In this document: piece after piece, positions 61,633 to 64,000 of the stretch | How positions within the stretch are numbered: position 1 is the stretch's first letter | How the letters are laid out: every line of letters starts with the position of its first letter | DNA from: Rhynchopus sp. YZ270_cl-10 | Taxonomy: Eukaryota; Euglenozoa; Diplonemea; Diplonemida; Diplonemidae | Length of the DNA: 64,000 bases | Assembly (NCBI GenBank): GCA_964035575.1 | Contig: OZ037897.1 | Coordinates: forward strand, 1,240,001-1,304,000 | Direction of reading: 5' to 3' | Notes under the pieces: generated by a model | The model's database searches: none | What the model was told of the DNA's origin: nothing | Seen by the model: only the letters and a program-made list of their open reading frames with translations | Translations under genes and position numbers: made by a program

Positions 61633-61705
61633 GCCCCGTTGGCGCAATGGATAGCGCGTTGGACTTCGAATCCAAAGGTTGCGGGTTCGAGTCCCGCACG
61701 GGGTT
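61633..61705 (+). tRNA. tRNA-Arg(TCG)
   Basis: Acceptor GCCCCGT/ACGGGGT, stem TTGGA/TCCAA with loop CTTCGAA, T arm GCGGGTTCGAGTCCCGC. Confidence 0.95.
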
Positions 61706-61991
61706 AACTTTTTGAACATTGTTTTTTTGAACTTTTTTGAAAACACAAAAAAGTGAGAGGTTGGTGTCAAATGAATTACAGTGACAAGTTACAGTCACAA
61801 CAGATAAAAACATTGGGTCCAGTGGGAAGGGGTCACCCCGGGATTTTGGATTTTTTGGTAGTCAACCCACCCATAAGAACCTTGAAAAATTTTTGGGAAA
61901 AACTTGAAAACTGGAAATTCTTTGAAAAGCTGACATTTCAGAAAAAATTTTCTGAACATGAAAATTTTGCTTCCCCCTTTAAAAAAAGAAC

Positions 61992-62063
61992 TGCACTTAC
62001 CGGGAGTCGAACCCGGGCCGCTCGCTTGGAAGGCGAGAATACTAACCGTTATACCATAAGTGC
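61992..62063 (-). tRNA. tRNA-Gly(TCC)
   Basis: Minus strand: acceptor GCACTTA/TAAGTGC, stem CTCGC/GCGAG with loop CTTCCAA, T arm CCGGGTTCGACTCCCGG. Confidence 0.95.
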
Positions 62064-62152
62064 TGTTACTTTCATGCAAAGTGTTTTCTTTGTGAGGGGC
62101 GATTTCAAAATGAAAATAATTTCAAATTCTTCAAATTGCCTAAAAAAAGAAG

Positions 62153-62224
62153 CAACCGTGGCAGGACTCGAACCTGCAACCGCCTGATCCGTGGTCAGGC
62201 GCTCTTCCATTGAGCCACACGGTC
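62153..62224 (-). tRNA. tRNA-Arg(ACG)
   Basis: Minus strand: acceptor GACCGTG/CACGGTT, stem CCTGA/TCAGG with loop CCACGGA, T arm GCAGGTTCGAGTCCTGC. Confidence 0.95.
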
Positions 62225-62312
62225 CATGTCTTTAGGCAATAGTATTTTTTATGTGGCCTGCATATTTTTGGAGTTGAAAAAAAATTTAGACGGTTGATTG
62301 TACAGCTAAAAA

Positions 62313-62384
62313 AGCGGTTACCGAGAATTGAACTCGGGTCTCCCGTGCCACAAACGGGTGTTCTAACCACTAAACCATAACCGC
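62313..62384 (-). tRNA. tRNA-His(GTG)
   Basis: Minus strand: acceptor GCGGTTA/TAACCGC, stem CCCGT/ACGGG with loop TTGTGGC, T arm CCGAGTTCAATTCTCGG. The -1 base is A in the DNA, so the required G-1 would be added after transcription. Confidence 0.95.
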
Positions 62385-62500
62385 TTGAATATTCCCACTT
62401 ATTGGGATCTCAGAAAGGGTTTTATTTCGAGGGATATTGTGAAATATTTTTCAACCATGCAACGAGCGGCAACTCGAGCACAATTTCGACTAATATCGTA

Positions 62501-62571
62501 GCGTAATTGGTCTAGTGGTAGAATGGCCCCCCGCCACGGGGTCGGCCCGGGTTCGATTCCCGGATTACGCA
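62501..62571 (+). tRNA. tRNA-Gly(GCC)
   Basis: Acceptor GCGTAAT/ATTACGC, C-rich stem GCCCC/GGGGT with loop CCGCCAC, T arm CCGGGTTCGATTCCCGG. Confidence 0.94.
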
Positions 62572-62729
62572 CTCTCTTTTTGCGATTGACAAAAGCAAAA
62601 CAATATGGTTTCGGACAGTTTCAGGTCAGTCACAAACTCGTTCAAAACGAAAAAGTGGAAATGATATGTACTCTTTCTTGTGTAAGGATTCTTAGTGGAG
62701 AAAGAAATTTTTTGTCTGATGCCGGTTTT

Positions 62730-63075
62730 TGCTCGACATAGTAAGTCAGTTCAGTCACAACTTCCGTCACAATCGAAAAAAAATTTGACTCATATGTTTA
62801 TAAACCCATGCTGACTTACATGTTTATTTGTTCACAAAAATCCCAGTTCATAAACATGTAAGTCAGTATGGCCGCTCTGGTGGCCGCATGTTTTTGGGTT
62901 AACTTACGTGTTTATGAAAAACCTGACTTACATGTTTATTTGTTCACAAAATTCCCTGGGTTAATAACCATGTAAGTCAGGTTTTTCATAACCATGTAAG
63001 TCAGGTTGGGACTACAACATGTTCATAAACCCAACCTGACTTACATGTATATTTCTTCACAAAATTCCCAAGATA
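62730..63075. mobile_element. Second block of ACTTACATG-type element fragments
   Basis: Contains CATGTAAGTCAGTATGGCC (62,858-62,877), the complement of the left end of the tRNA-Leu insertion, and several ACTTACATGTTTATTTGTTC / ATAACCATGTAAGTCAGG inverted pairs. There is no complete copy and no clear target-site duplication. Confidence 0.65.
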
Positions 63076-63114
63076 TGGCCGGTGCACTGGTCAGAGACAT
63101 CACGTTTGCGGGCC

Positions 63115-63289
63115 AACCCCCCTGTGCGCCCGATTAGCTTACCCCCCTGTGCGCCCGATTAGGAATACCCCCCTGTGCGCCCGATTAGCTTACCCCCCTG
63201 TGCGCCCGATTAGGAATACCCCCCTGTGCGCCCGATTAGGGATCCCCCTGTGCGCCCGATTAGCTTACCCCCTGTGCGCCCACCTACCT
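63115..63289 (+). repeat. Tandem repeat of CCCCCCTGTGCGCCCGATTAG
   Basis: Seven units of about 23-27 bp with alternating joiners CTTA, GAATA and GGAT. It is followed by the perfect palindrome CTGGTCAGATCTGACCAG at 63,309-63,326. Confidence 0.93.
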
Positions 63290-63641
63290 AGTCACTGTGA
63301 CCAGGTGCCTGGTCAGATCTGACCAGGTACCCTTACTAATATGCCTTACCAATATGGCCAGGGGTGTGGTATGTTGGGTGCACAAGGGAGTTTCACGATG
63401 GGGGAATACATGCTGGACATGTGCCTTATCTTATGCACAGGTGCAATGGATGGCATAGCAAACCCGTATGCCCATTGCGTGTGTGGGTTTGCTGGCCTAG
63501 GACTGTACGGAAAGTGCACGGGTCCACCACAGTACAACCAGTCATGCACCAAGGGCAACTGGCTGTTTTATCAATTTTTGAACTTTTTTTTAGACATTGC
63601 CAAACCTTCTCCATAATCTGAGATCTTGGGAAACAAGATAA
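63290..63641. other. Spacer without recognised gene
   Basis: A 91-codon frame (63,341-63,616) is Cys-rich but resembles nothing known and overlaps an equally open antisense frame; treated as non-coding. Confidence 0.5.
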
Positions 63642-63713
63642 GCTCGCGTGGCGCAATGGAAGCGCGTCGGTTCCCGACGCCGGAGGTTGCGGGTTCGATC
63701 CCCGCCGCGAGTA
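63642..63713 (+). tRNA. tRNA-Arg(CCG), anticodon less certain
   Basis: Acceptor GCTCGCG/CGCGAGT, D stem GCGC/GCGC, T arm GCGGGTTCGATCCCCGC. The best anticodon stem is TCGGT/GCCGG with loop TCCCGAC, giving CCG (Arg) but C at position 33 instead of U. Reading the loop one base earlier gives CCC (Gly) but destroys the stem. Confidence 0.75.
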
Positions 63714-63824
63714 CTTTTTGTTCATTCCAAAATATTTTTAGATTTCCTCCTTTGCCAAATTGAAAATTCAGAAATGCGAAAATATCAAAAAACAGCTCCG
63801 AAATTTGAAAGCAATTAAAAAGGA

Positions 63825-63896
63825 TTCCCCCTCCGGGGTTTGAACCCGGGTCGCCTGGGTGAAAGCCAGGTATACTAACCACTGTACTAAAGGGGA
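63825..63896 (-). tRNA. tRNA-Glu(TTC)
   Basis: Minus strand: acceptor TCCCCTT/AGGGGGA, stem CCTGG/CCAGG with loop CTTTCAC, T arm CCGGGTTCAAACCCCGG. Last gene in the window. Confidence 0.95.
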
Positions 63897-64000
63897 GGTG
63901 ATACTTAGGCACAATCCAAAAAGGGTACTTTTGTGCAAGGAACACGGAATTTCAAACGAAAAAATAAATAAAAATGAAAATCCAAAAAGACAAGGGCTCG

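Noticed and set aside
63341-63616. 91-codon Cys-rich frame
   Set aside because: No family resemblance, an equally open antisense frame, and no conserved context.

Overview
The window is a nuclear contig from a euglenozoan protist, most likely a diplonemid. The key evidence is five copies of a spliced-leader (SL) RNA gene (51.1-53.4 kb). Each has a 39-40 nt exon containing the kinetoplastid/diplonemid blocks CCAACG and CAGTTTCTGTACTTCATTG, followed directly by a GTATGG 5' splice site. No host protein-coding gene was recognised in 64 kb. All calls come from reading the sequence by eye, without database searches or covariance models.

Layout. (1) 0-9.7 kb: the 3' part of a non-LTR retrotransposon (family A: reverse transcriptase, restriction-like endonuclease, OTU-type protease), then a nest of truncated retrotransposon pieces with poly(A) tails and target-site duplications. 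(2) 9.7-42.1 kb: several copies of a second non-LTR element (family B), one of them almost full length (29,047-37,663, 2,553-aa ORF with two OTU-like domains flanking RT and endonuclease). They lie in a very large inverted repeat: arms 15,495-26,808 and 32,131-43,444, about 11.3 kb each, around a 5.3 kb spacer that includes a (CAGCAA)n tract and a related minisatellite. (3) 15.5-16.8 and 42.1-47.4 kb: arrays of a 401-bp satellite, inverted relative to each other; 47.4-51.0 kb is decayed relatives of that satellite, with GC-rich hairpins.

(4) 51.1-56.7 kb: an RNA-gene superlocus with five SL RNA genes, U6, SRP (7SL) RNA, U2, U4, a probable U3 snoRNA, U5, U1, two 5S rRNA genes and an unassigned structured RNA of about 325 nt. 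Two promoter codes are visible. A GCTTCCC-type element sits 47 +/- 1 bp upstream of the SL, U2, U4, U5, U1 and U3 starts. A separate block of about 37 bp begins 60 bp upstream of U6, SRP RNA and the new RNA. (5) 56.7-63.9 kb: 23 intact tRNA genes on both strands for 18 amino acids (Phe and Ile not seen), including a tRNA-Tyr with an 11-nt intron, plus a tRNA-Leu(UAG) gene split by a 1.27 kb insertion with an 11-bp target-site duplication.

Together the RNA genes supply the core RNAs of cis- and trans-splicing (U1, U2, U4, U5, U6, SL), protein targeting (SRP RNA), rRNA processing (U3) and translation (5S, tRNAs). The inverted repeat and the near-identity of its copies could be recent biology or an assembly product; spanning long reads would decide.
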